A stretch of 63,070 nucleotides of DNA, from assembly GCA_903847205.1 (NCBI GenBank), contig CAINDA010000066.1, positions 1 through 63,070 of the forward strand. The letters run 5' to 3'. Source of the stretch: an uncultured Bacteroidota bacterium (GTDB lineage Bacteria; Bacteroidota; Bacteroidia; 2-12-FULL-35-15). Shown here in pieces: positions 30,224 to 40,704 of the stretch. The position numbers and the translations under genes were made by a program. The notes below the pieces were generated by a model that worked only from the letters and a program-made list of their open reading frames with translations, did no database searches and had not been told where the DNA came from. Every line of letters starts with the position of its first letter. The stretch's first letter is position 1.

Positions 30224-33200
30224 TTAGTCCTGTTTTTTTATTTCTTTGTCTTTTGGCGTTGCTGCAGGTTCTGTAAATAATTTTTTTTGCTCGGTACTGT
30301 CCCCTCCCTGAAATTTCAATTGCAGCGGCTCATTCGGAACTTTGACCTGCTTCGCTGCTTCGTCTGCATTTATTTTATCCAGTTTTTCCTGGGCAGTTTT
30401 AATCAGAGCAGGAATATCAGATTCGGTAATAATTGATTTTAAAGTAGTTTTTGCCTGAAAATTATCATTCATCGTAATATAATTATCAGCCAGTAAAATC
30501 AAGCCTTTGGTGACCCAATATGGATAATCTCCGTCGCCGTTGATAAAATCGAAAACAGCTTTTTCAGACTGTTTATAGTCAAGCTTCAAATTATAAATGA
30601 GAGCTATATTGTAAGATGCCTCTGCCCCCATTTCATTCTTTGCGCTATTGGCTACCGCGCGAAATTCGGCAATTGCATCATCATATTTTTTTTGTGCAAG
30701 CAGGGATTGTGCTATTGTAAAATGTGACTCATGTATTAACTCATTACTCACTTTATCAAGACCCAAAACCTTATTAGAATAAACTATTGCATCATCATAA
30801 TTCTTTAATTGATAATTGCATCGCATCATGCCGATTACAGCAATGGCATTGTTTTTAGGGTTTTCGGACTGAGGCTCCAAAAGTTTAAAATACTCTAATG
30901 CTTTGGAATAATTTTGTTTATTAAACAAAATATCAGATGCATGATACAGCGACTGCTCGGAAAATTGATTTTTATTTTTACTGATTACAAAAGTGTAACC
31001 TGTTAATGCAGCATCGGTATTGCCAAGCTTTGAATCACATTCTGCCTTATAAAAATTAGCATCTAAACTAAAAAGTCCGTCAGGAAATTTTTGAATGTAT
31101 TTATCAAAATCAATTACAGCATTTTGGCAATCCTGCTCCAAGTAATGATTTTTACCAATGCTGTATGCAATGGAATCTAGTGCTGCCTGGGGAATTGCTG
31201 CTCCGATTGTTGCTAAATAATCCTGCATGGCCTGCACATTTCCTTTCGCAGTATAAATTGCTTTCACAACATTCACGGCTTCCTCTGCTTCTGGAGATTT
31301 ACGGTCTTTTTTAATTAATTTATCAAATACAGCTAGGGCAAGATCGTCTTCCTGTTTGTTGCGATAAATCAAACCAATTTTACTTAGGCATGTATTCACA
31401 TAAATGCTCGAAGGGAAATCATCCACAAACTTTTTAAAACTTGATAAAGCCCAGTCGTTTTGGTTGTCTGACATATAAGTCATCGCTAATTCAAACCTTG
31501 CTTTTTGAAAATAAGTTGATTTGGGATAATTGCTGGTAAACGTCTGCAAGTCGATGATTTTTTGGTGATACTTTTTCTGAACGCCTTCTGCTAATGCCTT
31601 TTGGAACAATGCATAATCAGCATCAACAAGTTTCATTTTATAAGACTGCCCGTAGTAATCGGCAGCATTATCAAAATCTCGGCTCATAAAATAGCCGTCG
31701 CCGATGCGGTTGCAGGCATCATTTATTTTCTTTGCGTCGGCCTGAGGTTTAAAAACAACAAACTTCCGTAACCATAAGCAGCTGTTGGTATAATCTTTTA
31801 ATTTGTAGTAAGAATATCCGATATTATAATTAGCATCGCTTAATTCAGATTTACCAATTGCGCCGGGTTCGGCAATATATACCTGATAAGCTTCAATTGC
31901 ATTCTGATACTGCTTGCTGCGGTAATATGATTCGCCGGTCCAGTAATATGCCGAAGCTGTGATGGCTTTATCAAACTTGTATTTCATTGACTTGCCAAAC
32001 AAATTTATCGCTTCAACAAAATCAAGATTATTAAATAAATCAATACCGCGGTAATATGCTACCTTTTGATGTGCCTGTTTTAATTCTGGAGTTAATATTT
32101 TAATGCTCTCTATCGCTTCAAGCGCATCTTTGTAGTCTTTTGAAGTAGTAAATGCATTCACCAGGTAAGTATAAGCCTCATCTAAACGTGGAGAAGCCGG
32201 GTAGTTTTTAATATACTTCTGAAAAGCTTTGATAGCTTCATTATATGGGTTATATGCTAATTCGTAGCAAAGCTTCGCATAGGTATATAAAGCATCTTCC
32301 TGAATTGCTTTATCAAAATCAAGTTTTGAAGCCTGTCCGAAAGCATTGCGTGCATTCTGTTTATAGCCGGTTTTTAAATAACAGCCCCCTATGTGGTAAT
32401 AGGCGTTCTGCGCAAGCGAATCATTATCGATAGTTGTTACATCAATAAAATAATTACGCGCATTGTTATAATCCTTTATCATGTAATACGCGTATCCTAA
32501 TTCGTAATTATCTTTACGGGGAAGCCTGCCTGCAGCCTTTTCATATTTTTTTAAAAACGGAATTGCTTCAGCGTACCGCAAAGTATTGTAATATGATTCG
32601 CCTATTATACGGGCTATTTCCGGCGCCCGCTTTGTGCTTATTGAATCCAATATGGTAGGTGCATAAGCAATTACTTCATTGTACTTCCCTTGCAGATAAT
32701 ACAACTGCGCGATATAATAAGGAACAACAGTACCAAAGGTTTCGTTATGCTGCAGCTTTAAAAAATCATTGAGAGCTGTTTCATAATTCTTGTCGCGGTA
32801 TTCGATATGGGCAAAATAATATTTTGCTGCCGGCGCATAATTATTTTCAACATCTTTTATTTCGTAAAAATCTTTTTTAGCAAGATCAAATTTTTCAACG
32901 GTAAAATATCCATAGCCGCGTTTAAAATAAAATTCCGGAAGATCCTCTGCCGGCAGGTCATACACATCAACTTTTTCGAACCACTCAAGCGCATCCCGGT
33001 ATTTTTTTTTGCGGTAATTATATTTTCCGAGATAAAAATATGCAGTTTTTACTTTGGGACTTTCTGGATGAATTTTCACAAATTGTTTTAAATACAATTC
33101 GCCGTCTTTATTAAATAACTCAATTGCGCAGACAGCTTTGTAGAACTCTGCATCAATGCGGATAAGCGAGTGCAAATCGTGATGCGACTCAATTGTATTT

Positions 33201-33373
33201 ATAAAACATTTTTGCGCTGCACCGTATTTTTCTTTCTGAAACAGTTCAACACCTGTTTTAAATTCGGCATCTTCATGAATAACAATGGTAGTTTTTTGAG
33301 CAAAAACCGGCGCTGTTCCTGTTATGGAAATGAAAAATACTGCTGCTAACCAATTTTTTTTCAGCTTGTTCAT
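30224..33373 (-). CDS. Giant exported tetratricopeptide-repeat protein
   Basis: The 1049 residues have a signal peptide (MNKLKKNWLAAVFFISITG, cleavage near VFAQ) followed by twenty or more TPR-type helical pairs with motifs such as AYYWTGESYYRSKQYQNAI and ANYNIGYSYYKLKDY. The C-terminus is charged (KEIKKQD). TPR arrays are scaffolds for protein complexes; the signal peptide places this one in the periplasm. It is followed by a probable outer-membrane barrel gene and is divergent from ftsE. No enzyme domain is seen. Confidence 0.85.
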   Translation of the reverse strand: MNKLKKNWLAAVFFISITGTAPVFAQKTTIVIHEDAEFKTGVELFQKEKYGAAQKCFINTIESHHDLHSLIRIDAEFYKAVCAIELFNKDGELYLKQFVKIHPESPKVKTAYFYLGKYNYRKKKYRDALEWFEKVDVYDLPAEDLPEFYFKRGYGYFTVEKFDLAKKDFYEIKDVENNYAPAAKYYFAHIEYRDKNYETALNDFLKLQHNETFGTVVPYYIAQLYYLQGKYNEVIAYAPTILDSISTKRAPEIARIIGESYYNTLRYAEAIPFLKKYEKAAGRLPRKDNYELGYAYYMIKDYNNARNYFIDVTTIDNDSLAQNAYYHIGGCYLKTGYKQNARNAFGQASKLDFDKAIQEDALYTYAKLCYELAYNPYNEAIKAFQKYIKNYPASPRLDEAYTYLVNAFTTSKDYKDALEAIESIKILTPELKQAHQKVAYYRGIDLFNNLDFVEAINLFGKSMKYKFDKAITASAYYWTGESYYRSKQYQNAIEAYQVYIAEPGAIGKSELSDANYNIGYSYYKLKDYTNSCLWLRKFVVFKPQADAKKINDACNRIGDGYFMSRDFDNAADYYGQSYKMKLVDADYALFQKALAEGVQKKYHQKIIDLQTFTSNYPKSTYFQKARFELAMTYMSDNQNDWALSSFKKFVDDFPSSIYVNTCLSKIGLIYRNKQEDDLALAVFDKLIKKDRKSPEAEEAVNVVKAIYTAKGNVQAMQDYLATIGAAIPQAALDSIAYSIGKNHYLEQDCQNAVIDFDKYIQKFPDGLFSLDANFYKAECDSKLGNTDAALTGYTFVISKNKNQFSEQSLYHASDILFNKQNYSKALEYFKLLEPQSENPKNNAIAVIGMMRCNYQLKNYDDAIVYSNKVLGLDKVSNELIHESHFTIAQSLLAQKKYDDAIAEFRAVANSAKNEMGAEASYNIALIYNLKLDYKQSEKAVFDFINGDGDYPYWVTKGLILLADNYITMNDNFQAKTTLKSIITESDIPALIKTAQEKLDKINADEAAKQVKVPNEPLQLKFQGGDSTEQKKLFTEPAATPKDKEIKKQD

Positions 33374-33603
33374 TTTGCAATTTAATCTGTGAGAGGCGTA
33401 AAATTAGTAAGGATAGAAACATTTAACTGTGTGATGTTTGGAAGTTATTAACGCAGCTGTGTTGAAAGTATTGCAATAAAAGAAAAAATAATTATGAACT
33501 TACAATGTACTTTTCGGAAAGAAAAAGCAGGCTGTTCTACAACATTTGAATAACCATATTAAACTAAACCGGCTTTTTAATTTTTACGAATTTACCGTAT
33601 GCA

Positions 33604-34284
33604 ATGGCTCTTGATACCATCATTCAATTAGATAAAGTTTCCATATTTCAAAAGCATAATTTAGTGCTTACCAATGTAACATTAACAATTGATAAGGGCG
33701 AGTTCGTTTATCTGCTGGGGAAAACAGGCAGCGGGAAAAGCAGTTTATTAAAAACATTGTATGCCGAATTAGATTTAGTAGAAGGCGCCGCATCTGTTGC
33801 AGGATATGACTTGGCGAAGATTAAAAGTAAAGAAATTCCTTTTTTAAGAAGAAAACTAGGAATCGTTTTTCAGGACTTTCAATTACTAACTGACCGCACT
33901 ATCAACGACAATCTGATGTTTGTGCTTAAAGCCACCGGCTGGAAAAACAAGGAGGAGATGCAGAAAAGGATACAGGATGTGTTGGAAAAAGTGCATCTTT
34001 CAACCAAAGGTTTTAAAATGCCTCATGAGCTTTCAGGCGGTGAACAGCAGCGTATCTCAATTGCGCGGGCATTGCTTAACGACCCCGAATTAATACTTGC
34101 TGATGAGCCTACAGGCAACCTCGATCCTGAAACATCGGAAGAAATTATGAAAGTACTGCTTGAAATAAGTAAAAGCGGAAGGGCTGTGCTTATTGCTACA
34201 CACGATATAATGATGTTTAATAAATTTCCTTCGCGGACCATTACCTGCGAGAATGGAAAAATTATTGATTCAAAGTCATCGTAA
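33604..34284 (+). CDS. ftsE: Cell-division ABC transporter ATP-binding protein FtsE
   Basis: The 226 residues are an ABC ATPase with Walker A GKTGSGKSS (39-47), Q-loop near FQDFQLL, signature LSGGEQQR (about 143-150), Walker B LILADEPTG and switch His in ATHD. The overall match to FtsE is good (VYLLGKTGSGKSSLLKTLY). FtsE works with the membrane protein FtsX to control peptidoglycan hydrolases at division. ftsX is not adjacent, as is common in this phylum. Another ABC family (LolD/MacB-like) is less likely but not excluded. Confidence 0.85.
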   Translation: MALDTIIQLDKVSIFQKHNLVLTNVTLTIDKGEFVYLLGKTGSGKSSLLKTLYAELDLVEGAASVAGYDLAKIKSKEIPFLRRKLGIVFQDFQLLTDRTINDNLMFVLKATGWKNKEEMQKRIQDVLEKVHLSTKGFKMPHELSGGEQQRISIARALLNDPELILADEPTGNLDPETSEEIMKVLLEISKSGRAVLIATHDIMMFNKFPSRTITCENGKIIDSKSS

Positions 34285-34300
34285 ATTTTAATCTATTAAA

Positions 34301-34735
34301 TCATCCGCGTATAATCTCCCAGTCCTCTATATCCCCTTTCACTATTTTGAATAGCGGATGAGCTTCAATTATTTCATTTCTTTTTAATTCTTTATACAAT
34401 TCCGGATCTCTTATTTTTAATTTTGAAAGAAGGTGATTAAATTCATAGTTGAGCTGCCCTTGCGTTACTGCCATTTTTAAAGGCTTTCCAGAGATGTAAA
34501 ATTTGGCATCATCAAAATGATACCCGCGGTTTATTGATTCGTTAAACACTTCCATTAAATACAGATTGACGGCATCAAGCGGTCTGATTGCATTTTTGAA
34601 ACGGTTCAGCTGCGGGTGATTGCGATAGCCTTTGGTTCTGCCTTCTAATACGTGCTTGGCTAAAAGGGTTTCACGCCAAAGAGCAACCAGCCCTTTCGCG
34701 TCAAGGTATTTAGGATGGATGGACCAGATTCGCAT
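34301..34735 (-). CDS. Pyrimidine-dimer DNA glycosylase/endonuclease V family protein
   Basis: The 144 residues begin MRIWSIHPKYLDAKGLVALWRETLLA, a start shared by bacterial proteins assigned to the pyrimidine-dimer glycosylase family (T4 endonuclease V-like). Arg2 and the Glu in WRE would be candidate substrate and catalytic residues by analogy. It would act on UV-damaged DNA in the cytoplasm. It converges with ftsE, 16 bases apart. Confidence 0.75.
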   Translation of the reverse strand: MRIWSIHPKYLDAKGLVALWRETLLAKHVLEGRTKGYRNHPQLNRFKNAIRPLDAVNLYLMEVFNESINRGYHFDDAKFYISGKPLKMAVTQGQLNYEFNHLLSKLKIRDPELYKELKRNEIIEAHPLFKIVKGDIEDWEIIRG

Positions 34736-34930
34736 TTTTGCTGAAAAAAATTATGGGCAAAACAGCCGCTGAAAGCCATTTTCAATTACTTTTCAAATAT
34801 AAGCTATTCTAAGTACCTAAATTCAATTAGTGTTCACATATCTGAAAGGGAAGGTTTTATAATCGGTGGCATATCATTTTTTATGTTTAAAAATCATGTT
34901 CTTTTGTTCTTTTTATAAATACCAATGTCT

Positions 34931-34938
34931 TACTTTTG
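34931..34938 (+). promoter_or_regulatory. -7 promoter box of the TonB-dependent receptor gene (TACTTTTG)
   Basis: TACTTTTG matches TAnnTTTG 33 bases before the ATG. A TTTG lies 24 bases further up (34903-34906), slightly more than the usual spacing. Confidence 0.55.
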
Positions 34939-34971
34939 CAAATCAAAAATCAGACAAATATTTTTTAAAAT

Positions 34972-37407
34972 ATGTACAAAACTATTACAACATTTTTTTT
35001 CAGCCTTGGACTCCTCTTAGCTGCCAAAGCCCAGACGAATGGCATTATTCGGGGAAACGTAAAAGATAAAAATACACAGGAGACAATAGTAGGCGCTGCT
35101 GTCTTTATTGATGGCACAACAAATGGAACCAATTCCGATACTGAAGGCAATTACAAGCTTACTGTGCCTGTCGGCACCTACCGTTTAAAATCATCATTTG
35201 CAGGATATACTTCCCTAATTAAAGAAAACATTATAGTTACATCGGGTAATGCACAAATTATAAATTTCGAATTGGAAATAGCTTCAAAGAATTTAGATGC
35301 AGTGGAAGTTACATTTGATAAAGGGAAATCAGCAGAAGCCGCCGACATGATAACTCCATTATCAGTGCAGCAGTTAACCACCGAAGAAATTAAAAGCAAT
35401 CCCGGAGGGAATTATGATGTATCAAAAGTAATACAGACACTGCCCGGTGTGGGAGGTTCTTACGGCGGTTCACCGCGTAATGATATTATCATAAGAGGAG
35501 GAGCCCCTAATGAAAATGTATATTATTTAGATGGAATTGAAATTCCAGTATTAAACCATTTTCAAACTCAGGGCAGCAGCGGTGGTGCAACAGGTATTTT
35601 AAACGTTTCGTTTATTGAAGATGTTAAATTAAGCTCCAGTGCTTTTGATGCCAAGTATGATAATGCACTGGCGTCTACTTTTATAATTAAACAGCGTGAG
35701 GGTAATCCTGAAAAACTTTCAGGTAATTTAAGATTAAGCGGAACCGAAGCGGCAGCAACATTTGAAGGCCCTGCAGAAAAAAAAACAAATTTTTTAGTAT
35801 CGGCAAGAAGGTCGTATCTGCAATATCTATTTCAGGCATTGGATTTACCAATCCGTCCAAATTTCTGGGATTTTCAATACAAAGTAACTCATAAGTTTAA
35901 CGACAAAACAACTCTCACGGCAATCGGTATTGGAGCAATAGATGAGTTTTCATTTGCTGTTCCAAAAAAATCGACACCCGAAAACACTTATATTACAAGG
36001 TCCGAACCTTATATTAATCAATGGAACTATACAGTGGGCTTTGCTTTAAAACGCTTAATAAATAGAGGATACATGAATTTTACTTTAAGCAGAAACATGT
36101 TTAATAATGCTTTGGATAAATTTGAAGATGACAAGAAAATTGAAACAGCCCGCACATTTAAATTACGCTCGCAGGAAATTGAAAATAAATTCAGATGGGA
36201 TATAAATAAATTTGTAAATGGATGGAAAATAACCGGAGGTTTGGCGGCTCAGTATGTAAAATACAACACACAGTTATTTAATAAAGTTACCAATCAAATT
36301 ACAGATTCATTAGGTAATGAAATTATACCTGCTGTAAAAATTAACATTAACAGCGGCATAGAATTTTTTAAATACGGAGCCTTTGCAACGGCATCTAAAA
36401 ATATGTTTAAAGAAAAATTATTGGTTTCTTTCGGGGTAAGAACCGATATGAATAATTTTATGACTGCTGGGAATAACCCTATGAATACAGCGTCGCCGAG
36501 GATATCTCTGGCATATCATATAAACCGCAAATTTGATATTACAACTTCCATAGGCAGTTATTATAAAATACCTACTTATACAACCCTGGGTTATAGAGAC
36601 GCTGATAATGTTTTAACCAACAAATCAATGAAGTACATTCAATCGAATCATTACGTTTTAGGTACACAATTTTTGCCCAGCGAAAGCCTGCGTTTCACGC
36701 TGGAAGGCTTTTACAAACAGTACAGCAATTATCCGGTTTCTGCTCCAACAGGAATATCTCTTGCCAACCAGGGAGGGGACTTCGGCTCTATAGGAAGTGA
36801 AAAAATCAGCAGCAGCGGAAATGGGAAATGTTATGGATTTGAATTTTTTGTTCAGCAAAAATTAGTTAAAAATTTATTTTATGTATTCAGTTATACTTAT
36901 GTGCGCAGTTTGTTTTCGGGTATTAATGGGCAATTAATTGCATCGTCATGGGATAATCAGCATCTGATCTCAACAACGCTTGGTTATAAATTTAAAAAAA
37001 ACTGGCAGCTGGGTTTGAAATACCGTTTGGCAGGCGGTGCTCCTTATACACCGTTTGACTTAACGGCATCCCGTCAGAATTATTTATTATTAGGCACAGG
37101 TATTTTGGATTACAACAATTTAAATTCAAACCGATTAAAAATGTTCAATCAGCTAGACTTAAGAATTGATAAAAAATTTAATTTTAAACATACTTCTTTA
37201 GATGCTTTTATTGATGTGCAAAATGTTACAGCATTTAAGCAGCAGCCAAATCCCTCTTATACTTTTATGCGGAATGCCGATAATACTGCATTTCAAACTA
37301 CGGATGGGCAACCGGCTAAATTGGACGGCAGTAATTGCATACCCGTTATTTTGCAAACCAGCACTTTAAGCGCCACACCAACTATTGGTTTAATATTTGA
37401 ATTTTAA
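34972..37407 (+). CDS. TonB-dependent outer-membrane receptor
   Basis: The 811 residues have a signal peptide (to AKAQ), an N-terminal carboxypeptidase-regulatory-like domain (about 22-105, GNVKDKNTQETIVGAAVFI), a plug domain (about 135-235, PRNDIIIRGGAPNENVYYLDGIEI) and a beta-barrel to the C-terminal GLIFEF. Such receptors import iron chelates, cofactors or oligosaccharides using TonB energy. No SusD partner follows, so a sus-type glycan locus is unlikely; the ligand is not evident. Confidence 0.9.
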   Translation: MYKTITTFFFSLGLLLAAKAQTNGIIRGNVKDKNTQETIVGAAVFIDGTTNGTNSDTEGNYKLTVPVGTYRLKSSFAGYTSLIKENIIVTSGNAQIINFELEIASKNLDAVEVTFDKGKSAEAADMITPLSVQQLTTEEIKSNPGGNYDVSKVIQTLPGVGGSYGGSPRNDIIIRGGAPNENVYYLDGIEIPVLNHFQTQGSSGGATGILNVSFIEDVKLSSSAFDAKYDNALASTFIIKQREGNPEKLSGNLRLSGTEAAATFEGPAEKKTNFLVSARRSYLQYLFQALDLPIRPNFWDFQYKVTHKFNDKTTLTAIGIGAIDEFSFAVPKKSTPENTYITRSEPYINQWNYTVGFALKRLINRGYMNFTLSRNMFNNALDKFEDDKKIETARTFKLRSQEIENKFRWDINKFVNGWKITGGLAAQYVKYNTQLFNKVTNQITDSLGNEIIPAVKININSGIEFFKYGAFATASKNMFKEKLLVSFGVRTDMNNFMTAGNNPMNTASPRISLAYHINRKFDITTSIGSYYKIPTYTTLGYRDADNVLTNKSMKYIQSNHYVLGTQFLPSESLRFTLEGFYKQYSNYPVSAPTGISLANQGGDFGSIGSEKISSSGNGKCYGFEFFVQQKLVKNLFYVFSYTYVRSLFSGINGQLIASSWDNQHLISTTLGYKFKKNWQLGLKYRLAGGAPYTPFDLTASRQNYLLLGTGILDYNNLNSNRLKMFNQLDLRIDKKFNFKHTSLDAFIDVQNVTAFKQQPNPSYTFMRNADNTAFQTTDGQPAKLDGSNCIPVILQTSTLSATPTIGLIFEF

Positions 37408-37578
37408 TCTGCCTGAATAATTTTCTTCATTCAAAGAATTGAGAATCATTTTATAAATTTTTTATCATTCAATTTTTATGAATGATAAACATAAAAAGTC
37501 AATTTACTGAATCTCACACATAATCCTCTCCTTGAAAAAGGAAGCGGCTGTTTATATTTCAAATTGCTATAAATAAAA

Positions 37579-37612
37579 ATGCCCTCCAGCTTGAAACTGG
37601 AGGGCATCTTAT
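37579..37612 (-). terminator. Terminator downstream of ftsZ, end of the dcw cluster
   Basis: ATGCCCTCCAG (37579-37589) pairs perfectly with CTGGAGGGCAT (37597-37607) across a seven-base loop, with a T-rich stretch following on the minus transcript. Confidence 0.85.
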
Positions 37613-37630
37613 TTTTCAGGTTATTAAAAA

Positions 37631-39268
37631 TTAATCTACATTATCGTGTAAGAAAGAATTGTTTGGTTTAATCTCAATTTTTTTATCATCCCCTTCAGAT
37701 AAGGTATAACGTGATACCTGTGATTCGGAAGAGTGAGGTGTTGAATCTAAATTTATATTTCTTCTTTTGTAAGCCGGCTCATTTTCCAATTCCGACAGGC
37801 CGTTTGGAGATTTTAATAATTTAAAGTTCAACTCTTTTAATCTGGCAACACGGCTTTGTGCCTTTTTTAACTGCTCTTCGTTCTGAACTTTTTCGATGAT
37901 TCTATTTTCGGTGTTTTCAAAAGTTGGTTCTGACTTCATGTAAGGCTCTTCATAAGGTTCAGAGTCGGTAAATGAATCACCATCTGATGTAATATCATTA
38001 TTTGTTACTTCAAAAGAAATCTGTTCCTGTGTGTTTTTAACTGTGGTTTCTTCTTCTCTGAAAAACGAAAAGGGTTCTGCTGCCGGTGTTTCTTTTTCTT
38101 CATTCACTGATGGTGTATTCCATGATGCTTCTGTTGTTACATCAAGGGCTGGAGTTTTCTCTTCCCATTTTACATAAGAAGTCATTTCTTCTGTTTTAGG
38201 AGTAACGTCAACAACAGGAGCAGCTTCAGTTTCTACTTTTTTTGTTTCATCGCCTAAAACATGTACCAAACGTTCAGGAGCTTTTTCAAATTTATTTCCC
38301 ACATCGCCTTTAGCATCAAAACCGGTTGCAATAATGGTAACACTTACTTTATCTCCTAATGATAAATCTACACCATAACCTTTTATCACTTCGGCAGTCA
38401 TACCTGCTGCATCCTGGATGTAATCAGTGATTTCACCTAACTCATCCATTGTAATTTCGTCCTCACCACATGTAATATTTACTAACACGTACCGGGCGCC
38501 TTTAATGTTGCTGTCGTTTAATAACGGCGATGACATTGCCTGTTCAACAGCCCGCAGTGCACGGCTTTCGCCCGATGCCATTGCAGAACCCATAATAGCG
38601 ACGCCGCTGTTTCTCATAACAGTTTTAACGTCGTTGATATCGGTATTTATCTGAAGTGTGGTTGTGATAATATCAGCAATACCTTTTGCAGCTGTTGCTA
38701 AAATATCATCAGCATGTCCGAATGCTTCAGTAACTTTTAAATTACCGTATATCTCGCGCAGTTTATCATTGCTGATTACAAGCAGTGTGTCAACGCTCTG
38801 CTTTAATTCAGCTAATCCTAAATCGGCTTGCGCCTTGCGTTTTTTTCCTTCAAAGCCGAATGGGATAGTAATAATTCCTACTGTTAATATTCCCATTTCT
38901 TTTGCTGCTTTAGCAATTACAGGAGCCGCACCAGTTCCTGTGCCGCCGCCCATACCGGCAGTGATGAAAACCATTTCGGTATTATTTGCTAAAATCGCTT
39001 TTATTTCTTCCAGACTTTCGATAGCTGCATTTCTGCCAACCTCAGGCAGTGAGCCTGCTCCGCGGCCTTTTGTCAAAGTAGCGCCCAATACTATTTTTAA
39101 CGGCACCGGGCTGATATCCAAAGATTGCTGATCTGTATTACAAACAAGAAAATCAACACCTTTAATGCCTTGTTTATACATGTGGTTAACAGCATTGCTG
39201 CCGCCGCCGCCAACGCCGATTACTTTTATTATTGCTGAATTGTCCTGCGTTAAATCAAATTTCATCAT
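37631..39268 (-). CDS. ftsZ: Cell division protein FtsZ
   Basis: The 545 residues carry the tubulin-like GTPase core (about 10-325): GVGGGGSNAVNHM, NTDQQSL, the signature GGGTGTGAAPV and the T7-loop region with DINDVKTVM. A long acidic linker (about 330-480) and a C-terminal segment ending NSFLHDNVD follow, the longer layout normal for Bacteroidota. It polymerises into the division ring. The start has two adjacent ATGs (39268, 39265). It is the last gene of the cluster; 148 bases separate it from ftsA. Confidence 0.98.
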   Translation of the reverse strand: MMKFDLTQDNSAIIKVIGVGGGGSNAVNHMYKQGIKGVDFLVCNTDQQSLDISPVPLKIVLGATLTKGRGAGSLPEVGRNAAIESLEEIKAILANNTEMVFITAGMGGGTGTGAAPVIAKAAKEMGILTVGIITIPFGFEGKKRKAQADLGLAELKQSVDTLLVISNDKLREIYGNLKVTEAFGHADDILATAAKGIADIITTTLQINTDINDVKTVMRNSGVAIMGSAMASGESRALRAVEQAMSSPLLNDSNIKGARYVLVNITCGEDEITMDELGEITDYIQDAAGMTAEVIKGYGVDLSLGDKVSVTIIATGFDAKGDVGNKFEKAPERLVHVLGDETKKVETEAAPVVDVTPKTEEMTSYVKWEEKTPALDVTTEASWNTPSVNEEKETPAAEPFSFFREEETTVKNTQEQISFEVTNNDITSDGDSFTDSEPYEEPYMKSEPTFENTENRIIEKVQNEEQLKKAQSRVARLKELNFKLLKSPNGLSELENEPAYKRRNINLDSTPHSSESQVSRYTLSEGDDKKIEIKPNNSFLHDNVD

Positions 39269-39416
39269 TTTATTTTTGTTTAAAACGTTTGGTATTATTG
39301 TATTAAAGGATCAGTTAATTTTCAAAGCATAAAATTGGTGCATTTTTTAATGCATCTTCCACTCCCAATTCATTAGTTACTAACTACGGAGTGTTAATTT
39401 CTATACGTTTATTATT

Positions 39417-40700
39417 TTATTGCTGGGATGCATCTTCATCAAAAAAACTTTTGAGCTTGTCGAAAAAGCCTGTTGATTTATCTTTCGAATGTCCTTTAAC
39501 AGCGCCGAGTGTGGATGTTGCCGCTGTTGAGTTTTTCTTATTCAATTTATCAAGAGTCTGCAGGCCTTTCATAACAAGTCCTACAGAGGTTGCAAACATT
39601 GGGCTTGTAACAGCTTCGCTGCCTTTAGCGAGATGTTCATTCGGATAGCCGATGCGCGAATCCATGCCTGTGATATACTCTACTAACTGCGTTACATGCT
39701 TCAACTGAGCACCGCCGCCAGTAATTACGATACCGGCAATTAATTTTTTCTCGTAACCGGAATTTTTAATTTCGTAATACACATGTTCTATAATTTCTTC
39801 CATACGTGCCTGGATAATTGCGGACAAATTTCTCACTGAAATTTCTTTATGCGGACGCCCTCTTAACCCTGGTATAGAGACGATTTCATTTTCTTGATTT
39901 TCGCTTGCAAGTGCAGAACCGAATTTTATTTTTAATAATTCAGCCTGGCCTTTAATAATGGTACAGCCTTCTTTAATGTCTTCTGTAATTACGTTGCCTC
40001 CGAAAGGAATAACAGCTGTATGGCGGATAATGCCGTCTTGAAAAATTGCCACATCCGTTGTTCCTCCGCCGATATCAACTAATACAACACCGGCTTCTTT
40101 TTCTTCATCACTGAGTACCGCATCAGCTGATGCAAGAGGTTCAAGCATTAATTCAGAAACTTCTAAATTTGCTTTGTGAACACATTTATAAATATTACGT
40201 GCGGCAGCTATCTGTCCGGTGATGATATGAAAATTGGCTTCTAAACGAATGCCAGACATTCCGATAGGATTTTTGATTCCCTGCTCGCTGTCAATAATAT
40301 ATTCTTGAGGAAGTACATGAATAATTTCTTCGCCGGGCTGCATCACCAGCCTGAACATATCATCAATTAATGAATCAATATCCTTTTGCGATATTTCATC
40401 TTCTATACTTGAACGGGTTTTAATTCCGCGGTGCTGCACGCTTTTAATATGCTGACCGGCAATACCCACATTCACCACTTTAATATCTACTCCGGATTTT
40501 GCTTCTGCTTCAGCGACTGCACTGCGTATTGCTTCTACTGTTTTATCAATATTCTGCACAACACCGCGTGCTACACCATACGATTCGGATTTACCCATAC
40601 CGAGTATTTCAATTTTTCCGAACTCATTCCTGCGGCCTACAATTGCTACGATTTTTGTTGTTCCGATATCTAAACCTACTACAATTTCTGATGGTTCCAT
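39417..40700 (-). CDS. ftsA: Cell division protein FtsA
   Basis: The 427 residues are an actin-like ATPase with phosphate-1 motif GLDIGTTKIVAIVG, the FtsA-specific 1C domain (about 85-165), phosphate-2 VLVDIGGGTTDVAIF, and a C-terminal amphipathic helix (FFDKLKSFF, about 412-420) that would anchor it and FtsZ to the membrane. It starts 4 bases after the ftsQ stop. Confidence 0.98.
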   Translation of the reverse strand: MEPSEIVVGLDIGTTKIVAIVGRRNEFGKIEILGMGKSESYGVARGVVQNIDKTVEAIRSAVAEAEAKSGVDIKVVNVGIAGQHIKSVQHRGIKTRSSIEDEISQKDIDSLIDDMFRLVMQPGEEIIHVLPQEYIIDSEQGIKNPIGMSGIRLEANFHIITGQIAAARNIYKCVHKANLEVSELMLEPLASADAVLSDEEKEAGVVLVDIGGGTTDVAIFQDGIIRHTAVIPFGGNVITEDIKEGCTIIKGQAELLKIKFGSALASENQENEIVSIPGLRGRPHKEISVRNLSAIIQARMEEIIEHVYYEIKNSGYEKKLIAGIVITGGGAQLKHVTQLVEYITGMDSRIGYPNEHLAKGSEAVTSPMFATSVGLVMKGLQTLDKLNKKNSTAATSTLGAVKGHSKDKSTGFFDKLKSFFDEDASQQ

Positions 40701-40704
40701 TGTG

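Noticed and set aside
34972-37407. SusC-type polysaccharide-uptake locus
   Set aside because: No SusD-like lipoprotein or glycoside hydrolase lies next to the receptor; the next gene is ftsZ on the other strand.
38427-39131. Two plus-strand open frames opposite ftsZ
   Set aside because: They lie wholly antisense to the conserved GTPase core of ftsZ and have shadow-type composition.
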